The notes: generated from the letters alone by a model not told the origin. Shown: positions 1 to 11,691, counted from the stretch's first letter. The stretch: 64,000 nt of DNA from Saxidomus purpurata (GCA_022818135.1 JAFMSR010000001.1:5309663-5373662), one strand, 5' to 3'. Numbers and translations are program-made.

Positions 1-390
1 AGGCAGTTTATAAGCCTGGTGAAAGTCCATTACTACTGACAAAGAACATGGGCTGTGAAACTAATAAAATGTATTTACATGATGTTGCAAGTCTAAAAGA
101 TATTTTCCATTAAACATAAGAATATATGTTTTCATAAATCTTTATTATATTTACACAATTGATAATTTAAGTGACATGAAAATCTGTTTTTTCAAAAGTA
201 CCTCAGTGAACTAAACCCTTAATGCACAGCCACTACAATTTTTTTCGCTAAGTAAAGAGATATGGCCTAAAATACGTAGGTTTCCTGTAACATGCTAAAA
301 AAAATAGGCTCGGTAGGTAGGGAAGTTTAATTTATTGTCTTTTTTTTTTTAATGTGAACTTGTATAAAATTTGTATACCTTTTATTGTTT
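1..390. other. AT-rich intergenic DNA, nothing recognised
   Basis: No coding, RNA or repeat signal could be supported here. Confidence 0.5.
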
Positions 391-470
391 TCTGGGTGCT
401 GTGGGGCTCGTTTTGGGGAGGCTGCGTTTTTGGTACGTGGCATTCCCTGTTTGATATTATTTTTGTGTTT
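391..470 (+). mobile_element. Retroelement 3'-end fragment (RT family)
   Basis: This is an 80-bp piece of the conserved 3' module. It runs from CTGGGTGCTGTGGGGCTCG through GGCATTCCCTGTTTGATA to the T-rich end. The same end occurs at 2296, 3713, 39766 and, inverted, at 8741, 14683, 24513, 45104 and 63532. A fixed 3' end with a variable 5' end is what 5'-truncated target-primed insertions look like. Confidence 0.8.
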
Positions 471-707
471 TTTTGTAATTAATTCGATGTGTAACCATTA
501 CAGTACTCAGCTATTACAAATATACTACGTCATTGTTGTAATATTTTTGGAAGATATCAAAAACAAAAATGTTTTTGAACACCAACAACATCAAGTTCTA
601 CTGAATTACTGTCCGTTGAGTTACGGTGGACAGTAAGCGAAATTTGTGTTTAAACAACACACACTTAAATCTTTACACTCTGAATCCGATGGTTTTGTGT
701 TTAAACA

Positions 708-949
708 AAAAAATTTTGGTATACGAAGTGTCAGGTCAATTATTGAAAATTAGTATGCATTGCAATATACAAATGAAATGTCATAGTGTGGAGCATATCT
801 GTTGAAATATGTGTCCTGTCTTGATACAAAAAAAAATTTGTATACGAAGTGTCAGGTCAATTATTGCAAATTACTTTTAGTATGCATTGCAATATACCAA
901 TGAAATGCCATAGTGTGGAGTATATCTGTTGAAATATGTGTCTTGATAC
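708..949. repeat. Two-copy tandem duplication, ~120-bp unit
   Basis: Positions 708-826 and 828-949 are near-identical. Both contain TATACGAAGTGTCAGGTCAA and end in GTTGAAATATGTGTC..TTGATAC. The second copy has a few extra bases in the middle. No function is apparent. The flanks (471-707 and 950-1574) hold nothing recognised. Confidence 0.8.
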
Positions 950-1574
950 CGAAGCTTTCCAGAGACCCCAGGCGAGAATTTGCTTGTTGGACTGACAGCT
1001 GTTTACGCTGATGTTGTCCACGGTCCATGCAATACCCAGTCCTATCTCGAGTTCTGGGAAGATGTAGCTGTTTATTAGACTGATTTACACGTATAATATC
1101 CTTTTCTTACGGCTTGGGACATAGTTATCGTTGACAATTGTCAAACATGTAGGAACGCACGCTTTTTGGATAATGTCGGAATACAATACATATTTACCGA
1201 GCCTAAATATTGCCGAATTTGTATTCGCAAAAAAGAAAACAATTATGAAAAGCAAGCCGTCCAGTTCCATGTGTAAAGACAACATCGAATATGCCTGTAA
1301 TATACATGTAATGAATATTGCCCAGTTTTGAAAGTGTCTTAATCAATACGCCCCCTCCCCCCGCGCATGAAAACAGCTGTATCTTTTCCCCAGTATTTCA
1401 GTCATGAACAAACGCGCAGTTTACCTATCAATTGCTCCATAATACCAGTACTAGGTATAGACCCCTATCTTGCGTAAGAAACTTTCAACTTTCTCAATAA
1501 AGAGTAAGACGGTAGCGGAGCGCAAGTCCACGACACTAAATCAGTGAGCTCAACCTAGATTTCATCAAGGCATC

Positions 1575-2007
1575 TAAATGGCACTCCCTACATCTAGCAG
1601 AATATATTCCCAAAACATAAATTACGAGTTCAATGAAAGTGAAATGATTAATAAATACAATTTCAAAGAAGAACCTATGGCGAAAAATGCCCCATTTTAC
1701 TACAATTAATCAATATAGAGGTTTTCTATAATAAATCGCATCCACCCATTAATTATACAACAACTTAACATAGATCATTAAATGATTAACGGTACTGCAT
1801 CATATTTTAAACCGTTGATTTTTATCAATGATTTGCCACGAGTAGCTGTAACTTTCAGGTTGAGTTAAAAGATTCTATTATGTTATGGAGGTTATTTAGT
1901 TCGATGTCAGCTATGGACATACCCTGTAACTGATGTCAAACTAAATATCCCCCAAAACATAAATAATAGAATCTTTGGAAGTATTACAAGTAATATTGGA
2001 AGTATTG
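1575..2007. repeat. Family B repeats, head-to-head pair
   Basis: A minus-oriented family B copy (1575 to about 1915, starting GGCACTCCCTACATCTAG) meets the start of a plus-oriented copy (about 1916 on, GGACATACCCTGTAACTGATG). The junction is inverted around 1915. The plus copy is cut off by the retroelement module that begins at 2008. Confidence 0.7.
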
Positions 2008-2296
2008 GGTAAGAGTGAGGTTGGGTGCGCACCATAAACCGGTTTAAGCTCCCCAGTGGTGTTTTTGCCACTGACCGTTCCAAGGCGGTGCCCCACTGTG
2101 TTCCGTTAATTGTTCGTTTTGTCCTCGTGTGTTTGCTGTGTGTGCTTGTGTGTGTGTGTGTGTGTGTTGTGTTGTGTTGTGTTGTGTTGTGTGTGTGTTG
2201 GTGGTGTGCACTTCTGGGTGCTGTGGGGTTCGTTTTGGGGAGGCTGCGTTTTTGGTACGTGGCATTCCCTGTTTGATATTATTTTTGTTTTTTTAC
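2008..2296 (+). mobile_element. 5'-truncated retroelement copy (3' module)
   Basis: It begins at GTAAGAGTGAGGTTGGG, passes a (GT)n tract and ends at TTTGATATTATTTTTG plus T-run. Open frames here are rich in Cys and Val only because of the GT microsatellite and are not genes. The start coincides with that of the copies near 45480 and 40587, so the roughly 285-bp module may be a discrete 3' unit. Confidence 0.85.
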
Positions 2297-2445
2297 AATC
2301 TTACGTCACAAGTAGTAATTCTCGATAGTCGTCTGACATAGACTGAGTTTCCCCGCATGAGTAGTCACCGGAAATACCGATCCGTTATGATAGAATATTA
2401 TTATGTAGGTATAGCCTTTACCCGTCTGTGAAAGGGACATACCCT

Positions 2446-2768
2446 ATAACTGATGCCAAACTTAATAACCTCCAAAACATACATAATAGACTATTTGAAA
2501 GTTAAAAGTCTCGGCTATGCATTCTAGTCATTATCGATAAAATTAGCGGTTTAAAATATGTTGCTGTACCGTAAACCATTCAATAATCTATATAGAGCTG
2601 TTGCACAACAAATTGATGCATGCGATTTATTACAGAAGTCCTCTATATTGATTAATTGTTGTAAAATGAGGCATTTTTCGCTATTGGTTATTCTTTGAAG
2701 TCATCTTACATTCACTGAACACATAATCTATGTCAGACTCGAGAACATAATCGGCTAGATGTTAAAGC
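2446..2768 (+). repeat. Family B repeat
   Basis: It starts at GGGACATACCCTATAACTGATG and ends near GGCTAGATGT. It shares the block around CAGTCATTATTGATAAAATC and ATGAGGCATTTTTCGCCA with copies at 7209, 9082, 29405, 33313 and 37444. No coding potential is conserved. Confidence 0.8.
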
Positions 2769-2920
2769 TGGTCGCTCTCTGTTACCGTTGAAAAATTTAG
2801 AGATGTACGTGACAGGAATTTATACTGGATACTTTTTATAGGACCGTACAGTATGTTCTATAATACGTTACTTACATAAAGTTTGAATAACTTTATTTTT
2901 ATACCCCCAAAACAAAGTTA

Positions 2921-3713
2921 AGGTATTTCAAAACCCGATTTTTATGGGGATGTGGTTTACAAACTTCGTAAGATTTTGGGTCATGGCAATTTTCCAACTG
3001 TATTTGCTAAAATTATAAAACGTTTTGTTAAAAGAGGTTACGACCCAACTGTTTTGAGACACACCGCATGTTTGGTGTTCAACCCGTTTACAGTTGGACG
3101 CTATGCTTCCCTCTTTGATTGTGTCTGACGGAAGAGGGGGAGGACTCTGTGATGGGCAGTTTTTAAATCCCACTGGGACGAAACTTTTGATTTCTGTCCT
3201 CTGGCCTGTTTCGTCGGGCCCTTAAGGGTGTTTCTCTTGGTGCTCTGCCTTCTGCAAAGGCATTGAGTACATACGTTTTTTGGTTCTCAAGGTTTGCTTT
3301 TTATATATTTATACACGAGCATATTTTTGTGTTTTACATACCATGCCTGTTGTTTCCATTGCGTGTGTTAGAGATTCACCTAGCAGGGATTGCTTTTATT
3401 TACACTGTCCTGTGACTTTGGAACATGGTGGGGGTAAGAGTGAGGTTGGGTGCGCACCATAATCCGGTTTAAGCTCCCCAGTGGTGTTTTTGCCACTGAC
3501 CGTTCCAAGGTGGTGCCCCACTGTGTTCCTTTAATTGTTCGTTTTGTCCTCGTGTGTTTGCTTTGTATGCTAGTGTGTGTTGGTAGTGTATGTGTGTGTG
3601 TGTTGTGTGTGTGTGTGTTGGTGGTGTGCACTTCTGGGTGCTGTGGGGCTCGTTTTGGGGAGGCTGCGTGTTTGGTACGTGGCATTCCCTGTTTGATATT
3701 ATTTTTGTTTTTA
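2921..3713 (+). mobile_element. Retroelement copy with partial RT-type ORF
   Basis: It contains the last 69 codons of the retroelement ORF (2922-3128), a 3' UTR with the CCCTTAAGGG palindrome, and the GT-rich 3' module ending at the T-run. It sits inside the first 25 bp of Helitron C1, splitting ATACCCCCAAAACAAAGTTA from GGGGGGTATATAGGAG. It is 5'-truncated relative to the copy at 38518. Confidence 0.8.
2922..3128 (+). pseudogene. C-terminal fragment of RT retroelement protein
   Basis: The 69 codons begin GISKPDFYGDVVYKLRKI and end ...GRYASLFDCV before TGA. They are near-identical to the C-terminus of the longer copy ending at 39123. The fragment lies downstream of the catalytic RT region, so it has no activity by itself. 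The class (Penelope-like or non-LTR) cannot be fixed from this part. Confidence 0.7.
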
Positions 3714-5061
3714 GGGGGGTATATAGGAGTCACCCAGTGGTTGGTTGGTCGGTCGGTCGGGCGGTCTGTTGCATTTTCCTTGTCCGGAGCATAACTTGAA
3801 AACTACTAGTTGGAATTCAATACAACTTCATACAATGGTCAAGCACATTGAGAGGAAGTGCAGTGCACAAGAACTATAACTCCATCTTGACTAATTGCAG
3901 AGTTACTGCCCTTTGTTACTTTTCCTTGTCCGGAGCATACCTTGAAAACTACTGGTTGAAATTCAGTACAACTTCATACAATGGTCAAGCACATTGAGAG
4001 GAAGTGCAGTGCACAGGAACCATAACTCCATCTTGACTAATTACATAGTTATTGCCCTTTGTTACTTTTCCTTGTCCGGAGCATAACTTGAAAACTACTA
4101 GTTGGAATTCAATACAATTTCATACAATGATCAAGCACACTCACAGGAAGTGCAGTGTACAAGAACTATAACTCTATCTTGAGTATTTACTGAGTTATTG
4201 CCCTTTGTTAGTTTTCCTTGTCCGAAACATAACTTGAAATCTACTAGTTGGAATTCAATACAACTTCATACAATGGTCAAGCACATTGAGAGGAAGTGCA
4301 GTGCACAAGAACCATAATTCCATCTTGACTAATTACAGAGTTATTGCCCTTTGTTACTTTTCCTTGTCTGGAGCATAACTTGAAAACTACTAGTTGGAAT
4401 TCAATACAATTAAATACAATGATCAAGCACACTCAGAGAAAGTGCAGTGTACAAGAACTATAACTCTATCTTGAGTATTTATTGAGTTATTGCCCTTTGT
4501 TACTTTTCCTTGTCCGGAGCAAAACTTGAAAACTACTAGTTGGAATTCGGTACAACCTCATACAATGGTCAAGTACATTCAGAGGAAGTGCAGTGCACAG
4601 GAACCATAACTCCATCTTGACTAATTACAGAGTGATTGCCCTTTGTTACTTTTCCTTGTCCGGAGCATAACTTGAAAACTACTGGTTGGAATTCAATACA
4701 ACTTCATACAATGGTCAAGCACAATGAGAGGAAGTGCAGTGCACAGGAACCATAACTCCATCTTGACTAATTACAGAGTGATTGCCCTTTGTTACTTTAA
4801 CTTGTCTGGAGCATTTTTCGAAAACTGCAAGTTGGAATTCAATACAACTTCATACAATGGTCAAGCACAATGAGAGGAACTGCTAAGAACAATATCTCTT
4901 TTTAGTTTGTTTGCAAGGTATTATGTTACTACGAACTTCTTCAGTTTATAAAGCAGTCTTTTGGGGGTATTAATCACATTTAGTGATAGCTCTAGTTTTA
5001 CCAAAAATGAGAGCGAGCAGCTTTAAAGTGTATTTATTTAAGAAATGAATTTACTTTACTC

Positions 5062-5320
5062 GAGTGCTCGCTCTGATTTTGGTAAAAAAATATAATTCTT
5101 CAAACTGTGTGAAATAACATATTATAGAACATATAGTCACATATAAAGGTCCCAGTATAATTCCTGTCAAAAGTGTCTGTAGATTTGAAATATTACGTTA
5201 CCAAATAATAAAGCATTGCAAACGTTTTTGAAATTCCAATATAAACATAAAGTGTAGCGGTGCCGAAAAACCAGCATTTTCAATTTATTTTTGCAAATTC
5301 CTACCTGGATTTTTACATGT
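5062..5320 (+). repeat. MITE A, 3'-truncated copy
   Basis: It begins GTGCTCGCTCTGATTTTGG and follows the family through GTGTAGCGGTGCCG to CCTGGATTTTTAC. The usual terminal repeat is missing and unrelated sequence follows. Confidence 0.75.
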
Positions 5321-5390
5321 ATGCTTCTTTCTCCGCGACTCGAGGGTCTAAGGAATGATTCTGCATATTCTATGTTTAAAAATACTTTTT

Positions 5391-6252
5391 ATGCCCCCGA
5401 AGGTTGGCATATTAAAATCGCACCGTCCGTCTGTCTGTCTGTCCGTCCGTCTGCGCGTCCCCACTTACATCCGGACTGTAACTCTGTCATGCATTGAAGG
5501 ATTTTAAAATAACTTGGCACGCATGTCTAGCACATCAAGACGACGTGTCGCGTGCAAGACCCACATCCCTACCTCAAAGGTCAAGGTCACACTTGGAGTA
5601 TGAAGGTTATGGAATCCTCTATATATGCACACATTCGTGTCCGGACTGTAACTTTGTCATGCATTGAAGGATTTTAAAATAACTTGGCACAAATGTCTAG
5701 CACATCAAGATAACGTGTCGCGTACAAGACCCACGTCCCTAGCTCAAAGGTCAAGGTCAAACTTAGAGTTTGAAGGTAACGGATTCCTCTATATATGCAT
5801 ATATGCACACATTCGTGTCCGGACTGTAACTTTGTCATGCATTGAAGGATTTTAAAATAATTTGGCACAAATGTCTAGCACATCAAGATGACGTGTCGCG
5901 TGCAAGACCCACATCCCTACCACAAAGGTCAAGGTCACACTTAGAGTTTATAGGTAATGGAATCCTGTATATATGCATACATTTGTGTCCGGACTATCAT
6001 GCTTTGAAGGATTTTAAAATAACCTGGCACAAATGTCTAGCACATCAAGCAGATGTGTCGCGTGCAAGACCCAAGTCCCTACCTCAAACACTTAGTGTTT
6101 TAAAAAGTAATGGAAAACTGTATGCATGGTTACTCTGTCATGCATGGAAGGATTTTAAAATTACGTAGCACATTTATTGAGCACATGGAGAGGACACAGA
6201 CTGTGAGGCACCTCTTTCGGGGGCATTCGTCACTTGTGAGGGACAGCTCTTG
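5391..6252 (+). mobile_element. Helitron-like element C2 with ~170-178-bp array
   Basis: It starts ATGCCCCCGAAGGTTGG and has a GTCTGTCCGTCC microsatellite at about 5427-5460. About four tandem units follow (ccggact at 5471, 5641, 5819 and 5989). A small hairpin (TCAC-TT-GTGA) leads to terminal CTCTTG. The layout matches C1 with a different array. Open frames reading through it are repeat translations. Confidence 0.7.
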
Positions 6253-7208
6253 TTTCAAATGAAATTTAACTCTAAAAATCTACGATAACTATTCATTATT
6301 CCTCTTAGAAACACAATTTGATGCAGTCATTTGTTGTTTAGATAAAATTAAACCCGATATGTTGTGACCTCTGACTCTCTGATACACTCTTGACACTTTC
6401 TCCGCGATCCGAGGATTCTGATTGGCTGAAATTGGGCTGTTCCACTTTTTACAGGTAAATTCAGTAAGTATGTTCTAAACGCAAGGGAAATAATCACTCC
6501 TGACCAAGGGCAAAATGGAGGATAAGAATTTTCAGCTTATTTCCATGAAACATGTTAAAATGGAGTAGTTTTTTAAATACTTTTGAAGATAAAGGTATTT
6601 TTTACATGATAATTCTTCAAATACCTGCTTGATTCGCATGATTTTTCTCGTAAACGTGTAAAATCGCTCGATACCAAACTTGCATCGAATCCGGATGTTT
6701 GGAATTATTTCGCGTGCGACCATTCGTCGGAAATAACTATCACGCGAATCACGAAGAAACCACGGAGGATACTTCTTTTTGTTGTTTTGAATGTTGTTTT
6801 GTTTTGAATATTAATTTTTTTCAACGGCAAACGAGAGCGAGCGGCTTTAAATGCCATCTAAATGGAAGTAGTCTAACATGAACTGTTCAGACATAATTTT
6901 CAAGCACTAGATCTACATCTATAAATTAAAAAAAAAATCAACAAAAATCTGTTTCCAACATGTATTTCTATCCTCTAAACAAACTGGATATTTTTTACTC
7001 AGAGTCGTCTAGAAACTTCTTGCGAGTTCGTGTGTACATTGGTGACGCAATAATGAGGCCAATATGTTGGAATCTAGCTATCCATAAAAAATATAATTCA
7101 TTTTCTGAATGATTTGCCGATCTAATGGAAATTTTATGACTTGCTGATAAAATAGACAATTCTTCTTGCCATATCTGTAAAACAACAAAAAATAGAATTT
7201 GACAACTA
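6253..7208. other. Intergenic, one MITE A terminus
   Basis: A solitary MITE A terminus lies at about 6822-6851 (CAACGGCAAACGAGAGCGAGCGGCTTTAAA). The phrase CTTTCTCCGCGA.CCGAGG at about 6396-6415 also occurs at about 5326-5346. Nothing else was recognised. Confidence 0.5.
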
Positions 7209-7497
7209 AATGGACATACTATATAACAGATGCCAAACAACAGAACTTTCAAAACATAAATAATAGACTTAATCTGTAAAAGTTTCAGCTATGCATTCCC
7301 AGTCATTATTGATAAAATCAGCGGTTTACAATACACTACAGTACCGTTAAGCATCCCAGAAAGCCTCTATACTGATTAACTGTGGGAAAATGAGGCATTT
7401 TTCGCCACGTTGGTTCTTCTTTGAAATTGAATTTATTTATCATTTTACGTTCATTTAACACATAATCTATGTTTCAAGGATATCATCTCCTAGATGT
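7209..7497 (+). repeat. Family B repeat
   Basis: It runs from GGACATACTATATAACAGATG to CTAGATGTAGGGAAG with the family's internal blocks. Both ends are slightly decayed. Confidence 0.75.
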
Positions 7498-8740
7498 AGG
7501 GAAGACCAATATTTATAATATTTTCAACTGCGGTATTAGTGCCCTACAGTGCTTTAGAAAATGGTCGGTAAACCATGTCGTACCTATGACGTCTCCATCC
7601 ACGCTTGTTCCTGGTACGTGTAAACGCCCCGAGATACATCCCCTATGGTATTGTAAGCGCGTCTTCCCCTTCACAATAACCATAGGGGGTATTTCTCCAC
7701 CAGCGACATTTACACACGCCAGTACTGAAAATGTTCAAATTTCACGAAATATAACAAAAGGCCTTGAACCTTTTGGCACCGTTTAATTTGGTAGGAGGTC
7801 TTCCGTTTTCCTTCTTATCCTGGTATATGGTTATGCCTTCCAAAAAAAGAAAGAGTTGTCTGCGATTGTTTTACCGCCAGAGTTTAGTTTTCTACTTATG
7901 GTTGATGGCTCTGAAGTTTGGCAGGAACAATTGAATCTTTATTACTCCAACGTGGTTTCTTCTTCTCTGTTAATGTCAAGCAGTCAATAATGAACTATTA
8001 TGGTCTTGCTTGAGGTTTTTAAAAAGTGAGCTACCAGTCATTCAACCAAGGACACTGGTAGTGTGATAGTGCAAAAAAGATAACCTATCTTTCACTTTAA
8101 AAACGAAAAGCCCTTAATTAAACTATGTTTACCTGTGCAGTTTCTGTTTTCAGCTCTAGATACCTACCTGACGACTCTTTCCAGACTTCAAAGCAGCCAC
8201 CTTTCGCAACGGTGTGATGTCCCTGAATACCTCACTAATGAATTAGTGGTAATACCCTCCCTGACTCTACCAATTCTACTTTCATTTTTTGATGAATGCT
8301 TATTTTTAGAAGTTTTCTGCTGTAATCGTTTATATTCTACAGGTATATTGAACGTTCTTTTGTGGATTTAGTATTATTAATACGACATATCGTGAGTTTC
8401 ATGTGACGCCTCTCAGACTCGCAAAATAAATGGGTCTAATTCGCGAAAACAGATGACAAACATGAAAACCGCTCGGCCCCATGCATACTATGTCTGGGTA
8501 TAGGTGAAAATAAATGGAGAATACAATCCCTGTATACCTTTGAATATTGTTCCTATTTCTGGGGCAATCTTCTCGTCCCATCCCACAATTTTCTCGACAG
8601 AAAAATTCGATAGGTCATCCATCATGCTGCATGCGCTGTCTGCTACTAGAAAAACACGAATAAAAATATCGCCGTCGTCTTTCGACTTTTCGCGGTTACT
8701 CCCCTTTTTTATTTTGTGGCGTCCCGGGATGTAAAAACCG
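7498..8740. other. No gene recognised; one strong hairpin
   Basis: The only structure seen is the inverted repeat 7640-7654 / 7673-7688 (CCCCTATGGTATTGT with one bulge). An open frame of about 105 codons covers 7469-7786 on the plus strand, but it starts inside family B and resembles nothing I recognise. Confidence 0.45.
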
Positions 8741-8977
8741 GCCAAAAAAAAACAAAAATAATATCAAACAGGGAATGCCACGTACCAAAAACGCAGCCTC
8801 CCCAAAACGAGCCCCACAGCACCCAGAAGTGCACACCACCAACACACACACACGCACACACACACACGACACACACACACAATCATGTACACACACACAT
8901 ATACACTACCAACACACACTAGCATACAAAGCAAACACACGAGGACAAAACGAACAATTAAAGGAACACAGTGGTTA
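8741..8977 (-). mobile_element. 5'-truncated retroelement copy (3' module)
   Basis: On the minus strand it runs from CCACTGTGTTCCTTTAATTG through (GT)n to GATATTATTTTTGTTTTTT. It is truncated about 100 bp into the module. Confidence 0.85.
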
Positions 8978-9081
8978 GAACGAATAACAATCCCTGAAGG
9001 ATGAAAAAAAGTCTATTTCCCGAGACCCGGATTCAACAAGTTTGTCAAATTCCCGCCTGGCGGGCAAAATAATGACAGGTG

Positions 9082-9448
9082 CAACATACCCTATAAATGA
9101 TGTCAAACTAAATTACCTCCAAAATATAAATAAGAGAATCCTTGGAAGTATTATAACTTTCCCTAACAGTTTCAGCTATGCAGTCCCAGTCATTATTGAT
9201 AAAATCAGTGGTTTAAAATATACTGCAGTACCGTAAACCATTCAATAATCTATGTAGAGTTGTTGTTGTACAATTAATGGAAGGATACGATTTATTACAG
9301 AAAGCCTCTATATTGATCTATTTTTGTAAAATGAGGCACTTCGCCATAGCTTCTTCTTATAAATTTTAATTATATATCATTTTACTTTCATTGAACACAT
9401 AATTTACGTTTCGAGAATATAATCTGCTAGATGTAGGGAGTGCCACTT
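9082..9448 (+). repeat. Family B repeat
   Basis: It runs from ACATACCCTATAAATGATG to GATGTAGGGAGTGCCAC and abuts TTTAAA. It lies about 30 bp from the donor side of the signal-peptide exon at 9475-9532. Confidence 0.8.
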
Positions 9449-9474
9449 TAAAATCTTTGTTTAGCGGTACATAC

Positions 9475-9532
9475 CTGCATACACGAAACATGGACAAAGA
9501 AGCATACACATGAATGTCCAGTTCGCCATCAT
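9475..9532 (-). CDS. Signal-peptide exon of a receptor paralog
   Basis: This 58-nt coding segment reads MMANWTFMCMLLCPCFVYA plus one base, then the donor G|GTATGTACC. A splice acceptor (ATTCAGCCAG) sits directly before the ATG, implying a 5'-UTR intron. It matches the exon at 26416-26473 in length, phase and sequence, including the first intronic bases. A hydrophobic 19-residue leader ending in a small residue is a secretory signal. No cysteine-rich or membrane exons of this paralog were found between here and position 1, so it is either incomplete, very widely spaced, or a relic. Confidence 0.6.
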
Positions 9533-9540
9533 CTGGCTGA

Positions 9541-10790
9541 ATTTTTATACAGCACTTCTGATCACGTGACCGCTTCATAGATAGTTGATGTAGCTGTCGA
9601 TCTAACGATAGACTGAATATTCAAACGCCTGCATTGATAACTTACTCAGGAACGATATTTATGTATATACTAAAATGTACCGCGGCGCAACGCCGTTTAT
9701 TTTTTAAAAGATATTTCTTGTTACTTCTGCTCTTTTTTTCCGGCTGAAATTTTTAATATTTTTTTAAGTTGAGCGCGTCATAAAAATGGTCAATAACTGT
9801 TTCACATGACTTGTATCCATTTTATTAACATTCCCTGGTCTCTTTATATTACAATACAAATATTGTCTGTAGATTTTATAAACTGTAAGCCAATAATAGG
9901 TCCATATTACAGAAATAAACAAACTTATTGCTTCGGTTCGCTAACGCTCCCTCGTAATAAATTTGCTTATTCATGTGATATAGACCTTTAACCTACACTT
10001 ATTCTTACCGTCACAGAGAACACTCGATTCATGATACAACATAAAACTAGTATCGGTAAATACAATTGCTTTACAGTATTCATTTTATTTATCAAAAGCA
10101 TGTTATGTTTCTGCTGATTCATTTATCAACTTTTTTCAATATAATATAGGAATTGTATATACAGTTATTCAATCAAGTCTGCACCAACACAAGATTTGAC
10201 AGTTTTACACACACTCAAGCCAGTTGGAAAGACTTCCTTGTCTTCTTGTTCATCAAAAGGGTTAACCGGCCATGCAATACTATCATAATCTTAACCTTTT
10301 GGTGTTTTCAGCAGTGGAATAGTATAAAACGTAAACTATTAGCGTTGACGTATCGGTAATTGGTGTTCATATATGATAAAACATTCTGGCTTACATTGCA
10401 GAACTTGAGGGAAATTCCATATTTCAAACTAGTACACTTTTTAAAGTACGTACTTTTGCGAAAATTACAGTTCTTGTTTTGCACAAATGCGTGAATTCAA
10501 CAAACCGTGATCAGGTTCATTTTGAACAAAAAGTGACAAAAAAGAATCATCGATTTTAAAGCAATATACAGTATATAATCACAGCAATGTAACATAACCG
10601 AAACTCACCAAAACTGACTGATTCATGCTGAATTAATAGAAAACACTTTGTAAAAGTATAAAAACATTCATTCATAAACCTCAAATGTAAACAGAAGTAC
10701 ATTTGTACCTTTATGAACACAACCAGGAAGAAATATTAAATTTCAAAATAAACAGAACGAATGAATAACTGCACCATTTGTTACGCAATT
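9541..10790. other. Intergenic, nothing recognised
   Basis: AT-rich sequence with only short open frames, and no repeat family that I can match elsewhere in the window. Confidence 0.45.
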
Positions 10791-10794
10791 AAAA

Positions 10795-10965
10795 CTTTCA
10801 TATACTTTTGTAACACCTACGTTTACATCAAACTTTTCAAACACAGTATTTTCAGTGATCAGAACTGTTCTTAAAAAATTGGATGCATAAACTAGTAACA
10901 TGTTAACGGGCATGTCGCAATCATCATTGTAGACACTGCAAATACGTATCATGAAACAAAGCATT
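10795..10965 (-). repeat. Dispersed repeat shared with 28370-28508
   Basis: On the minus strand both copies share GATGATTGCGA, TTAAGAACAG, GTGTTTGAAA and GGTGTTACAAAAG-like blocks in the same order. The copy here is open (…LRTVLITENTVFEKFDVNVG…), while the other is broken. It may be an old coding fragment carried by an element. I do not recognise the protein. Confidence 0.55.
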
Positions 10966-10979
10966 TTCTTTTAACAACT

Positions 10980-11690
10980 GCCCCGACCTCCCAGTTTTGA
11001 TCAGAAATTGATTGTTTAGAGTATCCCAGTGATGTGATAGGACAAATGACGATTACGAATGAACAAAACGGAAGACAATCTCGATTTCGTGTGACATCTT
11101 AAGAAGTAAGGCATTTAAACAATTATTCTTTTAGAACGTTTTTAAAACAGGTAATAGCTGTCAACAACTCTGGATTGTTCATTTCATCATGCGACGAAAG
11201 TCCACGAAAATTGGTGTTACCTGTATATGCAATTTTTACTCTAAATACCCATAGAATGATTACAGAATAATCATTAAAATATAGACATAATAATGATAAA
11301 ATAATGATAAAACTGTGTCCCATTTACTTTAAAACATGTTTGACATATAGCTTTCTCTCATATTTACTACGGAAGCGTATGATGGTCGATAGTTACTGTT
11401 AATGTCGTGGCAATATGTTGACACTGCTTGATAATATTTTGCAATTGTGCGTTATGCCATGAAAAACTAGAACAATTGTTTAAAAACAGAGCGGTTTGTT
11501 TTCGCATCACGTTAGACCTCAACAAGCAATCACAATATCATACTAGTATCTTGCTAAAACTATGACTAAAGAAAATCTTTCCCGAATTCGACACATTGTT
11601 TGGCAAATAAAGTTCTTATCTGACGTATATTTCTCGCGCAAATCTGACATTAAACATCATTTCCTCTGCAGTCCTCGGCTATAATGAATT
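10980..11690. other. Intergenic, nothing recognised
   Basis: No supported feature. Confidence 0.45.
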
Positions 11691-11691
11691 G

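Larger units (their letters stand above)
2901..4995 (+). mobile_element. Helitron-like element C1 with 146-bp tandem array
   Basis: It starts ATACCCCCAAAACAAAG and then carries a GGTC microsatellite near 3745-3765. Tandem units follow, marked by TTTTCCTTGTCCGGAGCAT at 3781, 3927, 4073, 4219, 4365, 4511, 4657 and 4803, spaced exactly 146 bp. The element ends with a hairpin (ATCAC-ATTTA-GTGAT) and CTCTAG. Microsatellite, tandem array and terminal hairpin with CTRR are the layout of non-autonomous Helitron/HINE elements, including the bivalve 'pearl' type. No Rep/helicase ORF is present. The retroelement at 2921-3713 interrupts its 5' end. Confidence 0.75.
2771..5028 (+). repeat. MITE A copy split by a Helitron-like insertion
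   Basis: The left part (2771-2900, TTAAAGCTGGTCGCTCTC...) and the right part (4996-5028, ...GAGAGCGAGCAGCTTTAAA) join into one MITE A if 2901-4995 is removed. The junction falls in the T-run that precedes TACCAAAA in intact copies. It is therefore the oldest layer of a three-deep nest. Confidence 0.8.

Noticed and set aside
2025..2341. Overlapping Cys/Val-rich open frames on both strands
   Set aside because: They are translations of the (GT)n microsatellite and G-rich retroelement 3' module and recur at every copy of it. No start context or codon conservation.
3135..3200. Hammerhead-like core in the retroelement 3' UTR
   Set aside because: CTGTGATGG and GACGAAAC are suggestive, but the CUGANGA core is not matched in either long copy.
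5430..5460. CRISPR array or bacterial repeats among the short tandem units
   Set aside because: The tandem units are microsatellites and Helitron arrays in a eukaryotic context. No spacer-repeat structure or cas genes.
5664..6168. Repeated KDFKI.WHKCLAHQ protein
   Set aside because: It is the translation of the Helitron-like C2 tandem units; the frame is not kept between copies.
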